A stretch of 64,000 nucleotides of DNA from Roseivivax lentus (GCF_900156805.1 NZ_FTOQ01000003.1:248001-312000), one strand, 5' to 3'. Counted from the first letter of the stretch, positions 53,105 to 62,665 are shown. Numbers and translations are program-made. Notes: generated by a model from the sequence alone, not told the origin.

Positions 53105-54448
53105 TTGGATTTCGTTTCGCTGATTCCGCAGTTCGGAGGTCTTCTCTGGACCCTCCTGGCCTTCGTCGTGGCCCTTTCGATCATCGTCGCGATCCATGAA
53201 TACGGCCACTACATCGTCGGGCGCTGGTCGGGGATCCATGCGGATGTCTTCAGCCTCGGCTTCGGCCCGGTGATCTATTCCCGCCACGACAAGCGCGGCA
53301 CGAAATGGCAGATCGCGCTGTTTCCGCTGGGCGGCTACGTCAAGTTCAAGGGCGACAGCAACGCCTCGGGCGGCAAGGACGAGGCGGCGATGAATGCCCT
53401 TCCGGAGGCCGAGCGCCGGCGCACCATGAACGGCGCGCCGCTCTGGGCGCGGGCGGCCACCGTGGCCGCGGGGCCGGTCTTCAACTTCGTGCTGTCGATC
53501 CTCGTCTTCACCGCGATCTTCATGGCGCGCGGCACCGTGTCGGAGCCGATCACCGTGGGCGAGCTGCGCGATCTGCCCATTGCGCAGGAATTGCGCGTGG
53601 GCGACGAGATCGTGGCGATCGAGGGCACTGCCCCGCCGGGCTTCGACGAGGCCGAGGCCTTCGATGCCTTCCTCGACGCGCTGCCCGAACATGAAAGCCT
53701 CGATTACACCGTGCTGCGCGACGGCGCCGAGACGGTGGTCGCGGGGCCTTACGTCTATCCGCCCATCGCCACGCAGGTCGTGCCGCGCTCGGCGGCGGAT
53801 GACGCGGGCTTCCGGCCCGGCGACGTGATCCGCACCATCGACGGCGCGCCGATCTTCGCCTTCGACCAGCTGCGCGAGCGGGTGGAAGGCTCCGACGGGG
53901 CCTCGCTCGACCTGACGATCTGGCGCGATGGCGAGATCGTCGAGACCACGCTGACCCCGCGCCGCACCGACGAGCCGCAGCCCGACAATTCCTTCCGCAC
54001 CGTCTACCGGATCGGCATCGTCGGCGGTTTGTTCTTCGAACCCGCAACCGAGACGCCCGGCGTGATCGACGCCTTCACCTCCGGGGTGAGCCAGACCGGC
54101 GCGATCATCCAGGGCTCGATCTCGGGCATGTGGCACATGATCACCGGGGCGATCTCCACCTGCAACCTCTCGGGCCCCATCGGCATCGCCGAGACCTCGG
54201 GCGCGATGGCGAGCCAGGGCACCACGAACTTCATCTGGTTCATCGCGGTCCTGTCCACGGCGGTGGGGTTGCTGAATCTCTTTCCGATCCCGGTGCTCGA
54301 TGGCGGGCATCTGTGCTTTTACGCCTATGAGGCGGTGCGCGGGAAGCCGCCCAGCGACCGCGCGCTCCGGGTGCTGATGTCCGTGGGCCTCGTGGTGATC
54401 CTGTCGGTGATGGTGCTGGGGCTGACCAACGACCTGTTCTGCCCGTAA
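53105..54448 (+). CDS. rseP: Site-2 protease RseP
   Basis: 447 aa from TTG 53105. Zinc motif IVAIHEYGHYIVGRWSGI (about residues 31-48), GYVKFKGD, a periplasmic PDZ region (about 135-300) and LNLFPIPVLDGGHLCFYAYEAVRGK with the third ligand. Cleaves anti-sigma factors and signal-peptide remnants in the membrane. Position between dxr and bamA is conserved. Confidence 0.95.
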   Translation: MDFVSLIPQFGGLLWTLLAFVVALSIIVAIHEYGHYIVGRWSGIHADVFSLGFGPVIYSRHDKRGTKWQIALFPLGGYVKFKGDSNASGGKDEAAMNALPEAERRRTMNGAPLWARAATVAAGPVFNFVLSILVFTAIFMARGTVSEPITVGELRDLPIAQELRVGDEIVAIEGTAPPGFDEAEAFDAFLDALPEHESLDYTVLRDGAETVVAGPYVYPPIATQVVPRSAADDAGFRPGDVIRTIDGAPIFAFDQLRERVEGSDGASLDLTIWRDGEIVETTLTPRRTDEPQPDNSFRTVYRIGIVGGLFFEPATETPGVIDAFTSGVSQTGAIIQGSISGMWHMITGAISTCNLSGPIGIAETSGAMASQGTTNFIWFIAVLSTAVGLLNLFPIPVLDGGHLCFYAYEAVRGKPPSDRALRVLMSVGLVVILSVMVLGLTNDLFCP

Positions 54449-54598
54449 CCGGGACAGCCCCGAAGCAGAACGGGACGGGGACCCCGGCCGGCAAACCGGC
54501 GCCCGGTGCCGCCACATCGTCATTGGCCCGCCCAATTTCGGTCGCATTCCGCCCTTACTGCAGGGGCTGACGAAATCTATTTCGCCAAGGGTGAGGCC

Positions 54599-54724
54599 AT
54601 GCAGACCATTGAACGAGGATACCGCGGACTGGAACTTCTCTGGAACCTGAACTGGGACCGGATACTCTATGTCTGCACGATCATTTTCGCCCTCTCATTC
54701 GGCGCTTTCCTGGGCTCGCTCTGA
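54599..54724 (+). CDS. 41-aa single-span membrane protein
   Basis: ATG 54599 with GGGTGAGG upstream; stop at 54724. Charged aromatic N-terminal half (TIERGYRGLELLWNLNWDR) and one membrane helix (ILYVCTIIFALSFGAFLGSL). Sits alone in the 365-bp gap between rseP and bamA. No known family recognised; the good ribosome site and clean hydrophobic segment argue for a real gene. Confidence 0.55.
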   Translation: MQTIERGYRGLELLWNLNWDRILYVCTIIFALSFGAFLGSL

Positions 54725-54813
54725 GCCTGTCGAGAAAGGCCGTGCGGCCTTTTGACAAGGTGTTCCAATCCCGATACTGACAATTCCGAGGGATGTCTGA
54801 AGGAATTGGCGGA

Positions 54814-57168
54814 ATGTCGAAAACGGCTGTCGCGCGCCCCTGTTTGTCGGCGCTCAACGGGTTTGCGAAACGCAGCGCTATCGCGGTCTTTTCGCTGACT
54901 TCCGCCGTGGCGCTGGGGACGGTGCCGACGCCGGTCGTGGCCCAGACCTTCGTGTTCAACGATGTCCGGATCGAGGGCGCCCAGCGGATCGAGCCGGGCA
55001 CCATCCTGTCCTATGCGGGCATCGCCCGCGGCCAGACGGTTTCGGCCTCAGAGCTGAACGACGCCTTCCAGAACATCCAGAATTCCGGCCTGTTCGAATC
55101 CGTCGAGATCGTGCCGCAGGGCAGCACGCTCATCATCCGGGTGGTGGAATATCCCACGATCAACCGGATCGCCATCGAGGGCAATCGCCGCATCGAGGAC
55201 GAGGATCTCGAGCCGTTGCTGCAATCGCAGTCGCGCCGCGTCTACAGCCCCTCGACCGCCGAGGCCGACGCCAACCTGATCGCCGAGGCCTATATCCAGC
55301 AGGGCCGCATCGCGGCGCGCGTCCAGCCCCGCCTTATCCGCCGCTCCGACAACCGCGTCGACCTCGTGTTCGAGGTGTTCGAGGGCGGCGTCGCCGAGGT
55401 CGAGCGGATCGCCTTCGTCGGCAACCAGAAATTCACCGACCGGCGTCTGCGCCGGGTGCTCGAGACCAAGCAGGCGGGCCTTCTGCGCGCGATCATCACG
55501 CGCGACACCTTCATCGCCGACCGCATCCAGTTCGACCGCCAGCTGCTCGAGGATTTCTATTCCTCGCGCGGCTACGTGGATTTCCGCATCACCGGCACCA
55601 ACGCCGAGCTCGCGGCCGAGCGGGACGGCTATTTCGTGACCTTCAATGTCGAGGAAGGTCAGCAATTCCGCTTCGGCGACATCACCGTGACCTCCGATCT
55701 GGCCGAGGTCGACATCGCCGCGTTCGAGCGCGCCGTATCGGTGCGGCCCGGCAAGGTCTACGCGCCGCAGCTCGTCGACCGCGACATCGAACGGCTGGAA
55801 CGCCGCGCGGTCGAGGAAGGGCTCGATTTCATCCGCGTCGAGCCGCGCGTCACCCGCAACGACCGCGCGCTGACGCTCGATGTGGAATACGTCCTGACCC
55901 GCGGTCCGCGCATCTTCGTCGAACGCATCGACATCGAGGGCAACACCACCACCCTCGACCGCGTGGTGCGCCGCCAGTTCGAGACCGTGGAGGGCGATCC
56001 CTTCAATCCGCGCGAGATCCGCAACGCCGCCGAACGCATCCGCGCGCTCGGTTTCTTCGCGGATGCGGAGGTCAACGCCCGCGAAGGATCCACGCCGCAG
56101 CAGGTCATCGTCGATGTCGACGTGGAGGAACAGCCCACTGGCTCGATCTCCATCGGCGGCAGCTACTCCACCTCGACGGGTTTCGGCCTCAACCTGTCTT
56201 TCTCCGAGCGGAATTTCATCGGTCGCGGTCAGCAGTTGAGCCTCGGTCTGACCACCAGCGAGGACAGCAACCGCTATTCGTTCAACTTCGTCGAACCGGC
56301 GCTTCTGGGCCGCGACCTCGCCTTCGGCATCGGGCTGAGCTATTCCAACACCGAACGCCAGAACGCCGATTACAACACCGAGTCGGGCACCTTCTCGCCT
56401 TCGCTGACCTTCCCGATCTCCGATAACGGGCGGCTGCAGCTGCGCTACACGCTGGAATATACCGACCTCACGCTGCCCGACGAATCCGATGTCGGCGGGA
56501 TCGTGACCGCCGAGGCGGGGCAGGGCGCGCTCTACCAAAGCTCCATCGGCTACCGCTTCAGCTACGACACCCGCCGCACCGGGCTCGACCCCGATGCGGG
56601 CGTGCTGCTCGAATTCGGCCAGGACTTCGGCGGCGTCGGCGGCGACACGACCTTTGTGCGCACCAATGTCCGCGCGGTGGCGCAGCGGCTGGCCTTCTCC
56701 GAAGAGGTGACGCTGCGCGCGATCTTCGAGGGCGGTGCGCTCAACTATACCGGCGATGAGGGCAGCCGCGTCACCGACCGCTTTTTCCTCGGCTCCAGCC
56801 TGATGCGCGGCTTCGAGCCGGGCGGCATCGGCCCGCGCGAACGCGGTCCGGGCTTCGACGATGCGCTCGGCGGCAATTACTTCGCCGTGGCCCGTTTCGA
56901 GGCGGAATTCCCGCTCGGCCTGCCCGAGGAATACGGCATCAGCGGCGGCATGTTCTATGACGTGGGCTCGCTCTGGGGGCTCGACGACAGCGATGCGGCC
57001 ACCGGCGAGGTGCTGTTCGAAGACGGCTCCCTGCGCCAGGTTGTGGGCCTGTCGCTGTTCTGGACCACGCCGCTCGGCCCGCTGCGCTTCAACTTCTCCG
57101 AAGCCCTGCAGCGCGAGGACGAGGACAAGGAACAGAATTTCGAGCTGACGATCTCGACCGACTTCTGA
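54814..57168 (+). CDS. bamA: Outer-membrane protein assembly factor BamA
   Basis: 784 aa from ATG 54814 (AAGGA nine bases upstream; ATG 54793 is in frame). Signal peptide to about residue 43 (VVAQ-TF), five POTRA domains (FNDVRIEGAQRIEPGTILSYAG; INRIAIEGNRRIEDEDL; VERIAFVGNQKFTDRRL; FGDITVTSDL; VERIDIEGNTTTLDRVVRRQF), then the 16-strand barrel with loop-6 motif LMRGFEPGGIG (the VRGF/Y-like site) and a final Phe. Inserts beta-barrels into the outer membrane. Confidence 0.97.
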   Translation: MSKTAVARPCLSALNGFAKRSAIAVFSLTSAVALGTVPTPVVAQTFVFNDVRIEGAQRIEPGTILSYAGIARGQTVSASELNDAFQNIQNSGLFESVEIVPQGSTLIIRVVEYPTINRIAIEGNRRIEDEDLEPLLQSQSRRVYSPSTAEADANLIAEAYIQQGRIAARVQPRLIRRSDNRVDLVFEVFEGGVAEVERIAFVGNQKFTDRRLRRVLETKQAGLLRAIITRDTFIADRIQFDRQLLEDFYSSRGYVDFRITGTNAELAAERDGYFVTFNVEEGQQFRFGDITVTSDLAEVDIAAFERAVSVRPGKVYAPQLVDRDIERLERRAVEEGLDFIRVEPRVTRNDRALTLDVEYVLTRGPRIFVERIDIEGNTTTLDRVVRRQFETVEGDPFNPREIRNAAERIRALGFFADAEVNAREGSTPQQVIVDVDVEEQPTGSISIGGSYSTSTGFGLNLSFSERNFIGRGQQLSLGLTTSEDSNRYSFNFVEPALLGRDLAFGIGLSYSNTERQNADYNTESGTFSPSLTFPISDNGRLQLRYTLEYTDLTLPDESDVGGIVTAEAGQGALYQSSIGYRFSYDTRRTGLDPDAGVLLEFGQDFGGVGGDTTFVRTNVRAVAQRLAFSEEVTLRAIFEGGALNYTGDEGSRVTDRFFLGSSLMRGFEPGGIGPRERGPGFDDALGGNYFAVARFEAEFPLGLPEEYGISGGMFYDVGSLWGLDDSDAATGEVLFEDGSLRQVVGLSLFWTTPLGPLRFNFSEALQREDEDKEQNFELTISTDF

Positions 57169-57902
57169 TGCGGACCCGCGCCGGGATAGCGACCGGTCTC
57201 GCCGCGTTCGGCCTCGCGCTGGCGCTCTGGACCGGCGGCGCGACGCCTGCCGCCGCACAGGAGGCGCGACCGGCCCCGGCGCAATCCGAGGCGCCGCGCC
57301 AGATCGTCCGCTCGCCGATCCTGACCCTCGAATCCGAACGGCTCTTCGTCGACAGCGCGCTCGGCCAGCGCCTCATCGCCGAGATCGAGGCGGCGGGTCA
57401 GGCCCTGTCGGCCGAGAATCGCCGCATCGAGACCGAGCTCACCGAAGAAGAGCGCCGGCTGACCGCGCTGCGCGCCGAAACCGCCCCGGCCGAGTTCCGC
57501 GATCTTGCCGATGCCTTCGACGACCGCGTTCAGGCCCTGCGCCAGAGCCAGGATGCCAAGGCCCGCGAGCTGGCCAATCGCGGCGACCGGGTGCGCCGGG
57601 ACTTCTTCAACGCGGTCCAGCCCGTCCTGACCGAGATCCTGCGCGAGGCGGGCGCGGCCCTGATCATCGAGCGGGCGAATGTGCTGCTCAGCGCCAATGC
57701 GATCGACATCACCGATCTGGCCATTGCCCGCGTCGATGCCCGGATCGGGGACGGCGCCGACGTGATGCCCGGTGAGGGCGCGGGCGCGGAGGATCCGGAG
57801 GCGGCGCCGGATGCCGCGGTCCCGGATGCCGGGGACGGCGCGGACGGCAGCCCGCTTTTCGACATGGGCGATCCGCAGGCCGGCACCGACGACCGCCCCT
57901 AG
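57168..57902 (+). CDS. OmpH/Skp-like periplasmic chaperone
   Basis: 244 aa. Signal peptide [62 protein letters not shown] leads into a long charged helical hairpin (about residues 70-165) typical of Skp. A C-terminal acidic Ala/Asp/Gly-rich tail of about 50 residues is longer than in E. coli Skp. Start and bamA stop share TGATG. Escorts unfolded outer-membrane proteins to BamA. Confidence 0.88.
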   Translation: MRTRAGIATGLAAFGLALALWTGGATPAAAQEARPAPAQSEAPRQIVRSPILTLESERLFVDSALGQRLIAEIEAAGQALSAENRRIETELTEEERRLTALRAETAPAEFRDLADAFDDRVQALRQSQDAKARELANRGDRVRRDFFNAVQPVLTEILREAGAALIIERANVLLSANAIDITDLAIARVDARIGDGADVMPGEGAGAEDPEAAPDAAVPDAGDGADGSPLFDMGDPQAGTDDRP

Positions 57903-58021
57903 GGCGCGGCGCCGCGCGCAGCGCTTGCACCGCGCCGCGCCGGTTGCTACCCACCTTGGACCGCCCGCATCCTGCCCCGCGCCGTCTGCGCTGCCCGGAT
58001 GTGCCAGCCGAGAGGAAGACC

Positions 58022-58483
58022 ATGTCCGACGATCTGAAACGCGCCGATATCCAGCTCATCCAGCGCATCCTGCCGCATCGCTACCCGTTCCTGCTGGTGG
58101 ACCGGGTCGAAGAGATCGACGGCACCGCCTCGGCGCTCGGCATCAAGAACGTCACCATGAACGAGCCGCATTTCCAGGGCCATTTTCCCGGCACGCCGAT
58201 CATGCCCGGCGTCACCATCGTCGAGGCGATGGCCCAGACCGCGGGCGTGATGGTCGGCGTCGCGCTCGATCTCGCGGACAAGGAAATGCTGATCTATTTC
58301 ATGGGTATCGACGGCTGCAAGTTCCGCCGCAAGGTGATCCCCGGCGACCAGCTCCAGATGCGGCTCGAGACGCTGCGCGGAAAGCCCGGCGGCAAGGTGT
58401 GGAAGTTCAAGGGCACCGCGACCGTCGATGGCGAAATGGCCGCCGAAGCCGAGTTCACCGCGATGATGGATCTGTCGAAGTGA
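58022..58483 (+). CDS. fabZ: 3-hydroxyacyl-ACP dehydratase FabZ
   Basis: 153 aa. [46 protein letters not shown] (active-site His and Glu), and [14 protein letters not shown]. Hot-dog fold dehydratase of fatty acid synthesis. Follows ompH without an lpxD between. Its stop overlaps the lpxA GTG start. Confidence 0.97.
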   Translation: MSDDLKRADIQLIQRILPHRYPFLLVDRVEEIDGTASALGIKNVTMNEPHFQGHFPGTPIMPGVTIVEAMAQTAGVMVGVALDLADKEMLIYFMGIDGCKFRRKVIPGDQLQMRLETLRGKPGGKVWKFKGTATVDGEMAAEAEFTAMMDLSK

Positions 58484-59274
58484 GCGATACCGCCCCGCGC
58501 ATTCACCCCTCGGCCTTCGTCGAGGAGGGCGCCGAGATCGGCCCCGGCTGCGAGATCGGCGCCTTCTGCCATATCGGCCCCGAGGTGCGGCTGGGCCCCG
58601 GCAACGTGCTGAAAAGCCACGTGGTCCTGACCGGCGACACCCGGATCGGCGCGGACAACACCTTCTTTTCCTTCTGCGTGATCGGCGAGATCCCGCAGGA
58701 CAAGAAGTTCAAGGGCGAGAAGACCAAGCTCGAGATCGGCGACCGCAACCGCATCCGCGAACATGTCACCATCAATGCGGGCACCGAGGGCGGCGGCGGC
58801 GTCACCCGGCTCGGCAACGATTGCCTCATCATGGCGGGTGCGCATGTGGCCCATGACGTGGTCGTGGGCAACAACGTGATCCTGGTGAACAATTCGGCCC
58901 TCGCGGGGCATTGCGTGATCCATGACGACGTGATCGTCGGCGGCCTCTCGGGTGTGCATCAATTCGTGCGCATCGGGCGCGGCGCCATCATCGGGGCCGT
59001 GACCATGGTGACCAACGACGTCATTCCCTACGGCCTCGTGCAGGCGCCGCGCGGGGTGCTCGACGGGCTCAACCTCGTCGGGCTGAAGCGCCGCGGCGTG
59101 GCGCGCAGCGACATCACCGCCCTGCGCGCGGCCTTCCAGATGCTGGCCCAGGGCGAGGGCGCCTTTGCCGATCGCGCCCGCCGTCTCGGCGAGGAAACCG
59201 AAAGCGACTACGTGCGCGAGATCGTGGAGTTCATCACGAGCGCCACGGATCGCCACTTCCTCACCCCGGGCTGA
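58480..59274 (+). CDS. lpxA: UDP-N-acetylglucosamine acyltransferase
   Basis: 264 aa from GTG 58480 (GTGA overlap with fabZ). Left-handed beta-helix hexapeptide repeats ([20 protein letters not shown] ... VIGEIPQD) with catalytic His in [14 protein letters not shown] region and [14 protein letters not shown], then the C-terminal helical part [17 protein letters not shown]. First step of lipid A synthesis. Confidence 0.96.
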   Translation: MSDTAPRIHPSAFVEEGAEIGPGCEIGAFCHIGPEVRLGPGNVLKSHVVLTGDTRIGADNTFFSFCVIGEIPQDKKFKGEKTKLEIGDRNRIREHVTINAGTEGGGGVTRLGNDCLIMAGAHVAHDVVVGNNVILVNNSALAGHCVIHDDVIVGGLSGVHQFVRIGRGAIIGAVTMVTNDVIPYGLVQAPRGVLDGLNLVGLKRRGVARSDITALRAAFQMLAQGEGAFADRARRLGEETESDYVREIVEFITSATDRHFLTPG

Positions 59275-59279
59275 GCCGC

Positions 59280-60188
59280 GTGCTGGCGCTGATCGCAGGG
59301 CGGGGGGCCTTGCCCGGCGCGGTGGCCGCGACCCGGGTCGAGAAGCCGCTGGTCTGCGCGCTGGCGGGCAATCCGCCCGACAGCCTCTTGCCCGATCTGA
59401 CTTTCCGCATCGAGACGCTGGGCAGCCTCCTTGCCGATCTGACGGCGCGCGGCGTGACCGCGCTCTGCCTCTGCGGCGGCATTGACCGCCCGCAGATCGA
59501 CCCGGCGGCCATCGATGCCGCGACCGAACCGCTGGTCCCGCGCCTGAAGGAGGCGCTGTCGCAGGGCGATGACGGCGCGCTGCGCGTGGTCATGGCGCTT
59601 TTCGAGGAGGCGGGCTTCACGATCCTCGCCGCCCACGAGGCCGCGCCCGATCTGCTGCTGCCGCCCGGCACGCCCACGCGCCGAGCGCCGCCCGCCATCG
59701 CCGCGACCGAGGCGCGCGTCGGAGACCGCGTGATCGCCGAGATGGGCCGGGCGGATCAGGGCCAGGCCTGCGTGATCCGCGGCACCGAGGTCCTGGCCCG
59801 CGAGGATGCGCGCGGCACCGACGCGATGCTGGCGGGGCTGGCGGGCGGGCCGGGCGCCACGGGCGGCGCGGGGCAGGGCGCGGGCCTCGGCGATCCCGCG
59901 GATTTCCTGATGGACACGACCTATGACGTGCTCGGCGGTGCGGCGGACTGGCTTTCGGGCGCCGGGCCGCGCGGGGCGGGCTGTCTCTGCAAGGCGCCGA
60001 AACCCGCTCAGGACCGCCGCGCCGACCTCCCGGCCATCGGCCCCGACACGGTCACGGGCGCGGCGGCCGCGGGCCTTGCGGGCCTCGTGATCGAGGCGGG
60101 CGGCGTGATCGTGCTCGACCGCGCGAAGACGCTCGCCAGAGCGGATGAGCTGGGCCTCTACCTCTGGTCCCGCGAAAGGCCCGCCTGA
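59280..60188 (+). CDS. lpxI: UDP-2,3-diacylglucosamine pyrophosphatase LpxI
   Basis: 302 aa from GTG 59280. LpxI (DUF1009) family: LALIAGRGALPGAVA at the N-terminus, GIDRPQIDP, DQGQACVIRGTEVLAREDARGTDAML, GAGCLCKAPKPAQDRRADLPAIGPDTV and LAGLVIEAGGVIVLDR. It releases lipid X in alphaproteobacteria that lack LpxH. Flanked by lpxA and lpxB (TGATG overlap). Confidence 0.94.
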   Translation: MLALIAGRGALPGAVAATRVEKPLVCALAGNPPDSLLPDLTFRIETLGSLLADLTARGVTALCLCGGIDRPQIDPAAIDAATEPLVPRLKEALSQGDDGALRVVMALFEEAGFTILAAHEAAPDLLLPPGTPTRRAPPAIAATEARVGDRVIAEMGRADQGQACVIRGTEVLAREDARGTDAMLAGLAGGPGATGGAGQGAGLGDPADFLMDTTYDVLGGAADWLSGAGPRGAGCLCKAPKPAQDRRADLPAIGPDTVTGAAAAGLAGLVIEAGGVIVLDRAKTLARADELGLYLWSRERPA

Positions 60189-61357
60189 TGCGCGTCTTCG
60201 TCATCGCGGGGGAGCCTTCGGGCGACCGTCTCGGCGCGGCGCTCATGCGCGGGCTGCGGCGCACCGCGCTGGAGACCGTAACCTTCGAGGGCATCGGCGG
60301 CGAACGCATGATCGAGGAGGGTCTCGACAGCCTCTTTCCCATGGACGAGATCTCGATCATGGGTATCCTCGAGATCCTGCGCGAATACCGCAGCCTCAAG
60401 GCCCGCATCCGCGAGACCGCCCGCGCCGTGATCGCCGCCAGGCCCGACGTGCTCGTCACCATCGACCTGCCGGAATTCTGCCTGCGCGTGGCCGAGCTGG
60501 TGAAGGCTGAAAGCGAAATCCGCGTCGTGCATTACGTCGCCCCCACGGTCTGGGCGTGGCGTCCGAAACGCGCGCAGAAGATGGCCGCGCATGTGGACCA
60601 GGTCCTCGCGCTTCTGCCGTTCGAGCCGCCCTACATGGAAGCCGCGGGCATGCGCTGCGATTTCGTGGGCCATCCGGTGGTGACCGATCCGCAGGCGAGC
60701 CATGCGGAGATGGCCGCCTTCCGGCTCACCCATGGCTTGGGCGAGGCACCGCTCTGCCTCGTGCTGCCGGGCTCGCGCCGGTCCGAGGTGGCCCGCCTCG
60801 CGCCGGTCTTCGGCGAGGCCGTCGCGCGGCTGCACGCGGCGCGACCCGATCTGCGCTTCGTCGTGCCGGCGGCCCAATCGGTCGCGGGCGCGGTGCAGGA
60901 GGCGGTGCAGGACTGGCCCGGCGCGCCCATCGTGCTCGATCCCCGCGACCCCGAACGCCTCGACATGGTCACCGCCAAGCGCGCGGCCTTCGGCGCGGCG
61001 GATGTGGCGCTGGCGGCCTCGGGCACGGTGTCGCTCGAACTGGCCGCTGCCGCCACGCCCATGGTCATTGCCTATGACATGAACTGGCTGTCGCGGCAGA
61101 TCATCGGGCGGATGCTGCGCACCGACACGGTGACGCTGGTCAGCCTCGTTTCGGAGACCCGCGTGGTGCCGGAATTCATCGGCAAGGCCTGCAAGCCCGG
61201 CCCCATCGCCGAGGCGGTGCTGAACGTTCTCGATGCGCCCGAGGCGCAGAGCCGCGCCATGACGGAGACCATGGACCGACTGGGCCTCGGCGGGCCGCCC
61301 CCGGGCGAGCGCGCCGCGCGGGCGGTGCTGGATGGTCTGGGCATGGCCCACCGCTGA
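60188..61357 (+). CDS. lpxB: Lipid-A-disaccharide synthase
   Basis: 389 aa. GT19 features: FVIAGEPSGDRLGAALMRGL, FEGIGGERM, MGILEILREY, VLVTIDLPEFCLRVA, HYVAPTVWAWRPKRA, LLPFEPPYM, VGHPVV, LPGSRRSEV and ASGTVSLELA. Joins lipid X and UDP-diacylglucosamine. Last gene of the run. Confidence 0.96.
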   Translation: MRVFVIAGEPSGDRLGAALMRGLRRTALETVTFEGIGGERMIEEGLDSLFPMDEISIMGILEILREYRSLKARIRETARAVIAARPDVLVTIDLPEFCLRVAELVKAESEIRVVHYVAPTVWAWRPKRAQKMAAHVDQVLALLPFEPPYMEAAGMRCDFVGHPVVTDPQASHAEMAAFRLTHGLGEAPLCLVLPGSRRSEVARLAPVFGEAVARLHAARPDLRFVVPAAQSVAGAVQEAVQDWPGAPIVLDPRDPERLDMVTAKRAAFGAADVALAASGTVSLELAAAATPMVIAYDMNWLSRQIIGRMLRTDTVTLVSLVSETRVVPEFIGKACKPGPIAEAVLNVLDAPEAQSRAMTETMDRLGLGGPPPGERAARAVLDGLGMAHR

Positions 61358-61505
61358 GAGGATCCGCGGCCGCGTTCGGCCAAGCGAGCCGCCGAAAGCC
61401 GCAGCGGCGGCCATGAGCCCCCGCGATGGGACCGAACCGGGCACCGCTGGCGATGTTGCGCCTGCGCTGGCTGGCTTTCCCGACCCGATCCGCGCCCCGC
61501 ACATG

Positions 61506-61534
61506 AAAACGCCCGAAGCGCGCGGCTCCGGGCG
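61506..61534 (-). terminator. Intrinsic terminator after the IalB-family gene
   Basis: On the minus strand CGCCCGGAGC and GCTTCGGGCG form a stem with a CGCG loop, followed by TTTT. It lies about 28 bp after the stop codon. Confidence 0.6.
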
Positions 61535-61561
61535 ATCTGCGATGTCCGGTTGTTGCGCGCC

Positions 61562-62215
61562 TTACTGCGAGGCGCTGACCGAGTCGTAGCTGTTGGTGAA
61601 GCCCGACAGCGACATGCCAACCGTCACCTTCTGGTCCGGCGCCGCGGCGGGCACGATGGTGATGTTGGCCACGGCCCCGCGCTTGAAGGCGGCGATGTCA
61701 GCCTCGGTGAAGCCCACCCGCGCGACGCAGCCCAGCTGCGCGCAGAAGGCGAAGTCATAGCGCTTGGCCGCGCCGCCATCGACGGCCATGGTCAGCTTCT
61801 GTGTCAGCAGCGTCTCCAGCGGCACGATGAAATTCGCGCCCGCCACGGCCTGGCCCTGGCCCTCGACCTTGAACAGGCTCACCTCGGCCACCGAATTGCC
61901 GTCCTCGTCGTTGAGCAACTGGTAAAGCTGGCACGGATCGTCGCCATCGGGGTTGCGCAGGCATTGGATCGACCAGTCGCCGATGGTCTCGCGCACGTAG
62001 CTGCCATCCTCGGCGCCTTCGGGTGCGGCGGCGGCCTCGTCGGTCACGGGCTCCCCGGTGTCGAAGATCGGCGGGGCCTCCGCCGCCGGGGCCTCGCTCG
62101 CCTCAGGTGTGCCGGTCTCTTCCTCTGCGGGCGGGGCCGTGCCGCTGTCCTGGGCCAGCGCCGGGGTGGCGCCCAGAAGGGCGATCAGGGAAAGGTGGGT
62201 CAGCGTCGTCTTCAT
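61562..62215 (-). CDS. Invasion associated locus B (IalB) family protein
   Basis: 217 aa. Signal peptide MKTTLTHLSLIALLGATPALA, a Pro/Glu/Ala-rich acidic linker (about residues 25-70), then the IalB domain: GDWSIQCLRNPDGDDPCQLYQLL, VPLETLLTQKLTMAVDGG and YDFAFCAQLGCVARVGFTEADIAAFKRG with four Cys likely in disulfides. The family is periplasmic/outer-membrane associated in alphaproteobacteria; the biochemical role is unknown. Convergent with lpxB. Confidence 0.9.
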   Translation of the reverse strand: MKTTLTHLSLIALLGATPALAQDSGTAPPAEEETGTPEASEAPAAEAPPIFDTGEPVTDEAAAAPEGAEDGSYVRETIGDWSIQCLRNPDGDDPCQLYQLLNDEDGNSVAEVSLFKVEGQGQAVAGANFIVPLETLLTQKLTMAVDGGAAKRYDFAFCAQLGCVARVGFTEADIAAFKRGAVANITIVPAAAPDQKVTVGMSLSGFTNSYDSVSASQ

Positions 62216-62349
62216 CTACAGCGCTCCTCGGGGATGCTTGGTCGTGTTCGGGGCATCGTTTAGCACGGGCGGCTGCGGGTGTCAGGGGGGGAATACGGCC
62301 CGGCGATCCGGCGCCGGTGCGGCAGCTTCGCGCTGCAAGCCCTTGATCG

Positions 62350-62388
62350 CGAGAGAAAAAAGAAAAGAGAGCCCTTGGGCTCTCTTTT
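62350..62388 (-). terminator. Strong intrinsic terminator
   Basis: AAAAGAGAGCCC (62363-62374) and GGGCTCTCTTTT (62377-62388) form a 12-bp perfect arm. On the minus strand it is followed by TTTTCTTTTTTC; on the plus strand only by TTTT, so the leftward direction is favoured. Confidence 0.8.
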
Positions 62389-62425
62389 CCATTCTCTCCC
62401 CGTCGGACTGGCCGACTTTGTCATT
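62351..62425 (-). ncRNA. Candidate small RNA A
   Basis: A sigma70-like promoter reads leftward: TTGACG (62461-62456), a 17-bp spacer and TAGCGT (62438-62433). The expected transcript of about 75 nt would contain a GTCGG/CCGAC hairpin (62402-62416) and end at the strong terminator at 62350-62388. No reading frame with a ribosome site is present. Confidence 0.4.
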
Positions 62426-62511
62426 GGATGGGACGCTACGATGGGATGCCTCACCCGTCAACAGCCAATATCAACAGAATTCCCCACAGGCCGCACTTGT
62501 AATGTTGCGCG

Positions 62512-62538
62512 AAAAAAAGCCGCGTCCGAAGACGCGGC
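62512..62538 (-). terminator. Intrinsic terminator with UUCG tetraloop
   Basis: GCCGCGTC (minus strand, from 62538) TTCG GACGCGGC, then seven T (62518-62512). The C(UUCG)G loop and T7 tail make this a textbook terminator for a leftward transcript. Confidence 0.85.
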
Positions 62539-62600
62539 CAGTCTGACAGGGAGGAAGTCAATCCGCACCCAGAGAGGACCAAAGGGCCGGACAAAATTCA
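62512..62600 (-). ncRNA. Candidate small RNA B with anti-Shine-Dalgarno loop
   Basis: Upstream of the UUCG terminator, the minus strand has TGAC (62560-62557), TTCCTCCCT and GTCA, a small stem presenting a CU-rich loop complementary to ribosome-binding sites. CU-rich loops plus a terminator are features of anti-SD small RNAs such as the CcsR type in Rhodobacter. The 5' end is uncertain and no clear promoter was found. Confidence 0.35.
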
Positions 62601-62665
62601 CACTGACAGCAAATGGTTAAGTAAGTATGTTGCCCATCGCACAAACTAGGAACGGGGCAGGGCGG

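Larger units (their letters stand above)
62216..62665. other. Intergenic region with stacked minus-strand terminators
   Basis: 450 bp between divergent genes, with no supported protein gene. It holds two intrinsic terminators that both face left (62350-62388 and 62512-62538) although no leftward protein gene lies to their right before 62666. Two short noncoding RNAs are proposed to explain them. Confidence 0.6.

Noticed and set aside
55048-57258. 736-residue minus-strand frame opposite bamA
   Set aside because: Shadow of a strongly biased high-GC gene; bamA domains and motifs on the plus strand are clear.
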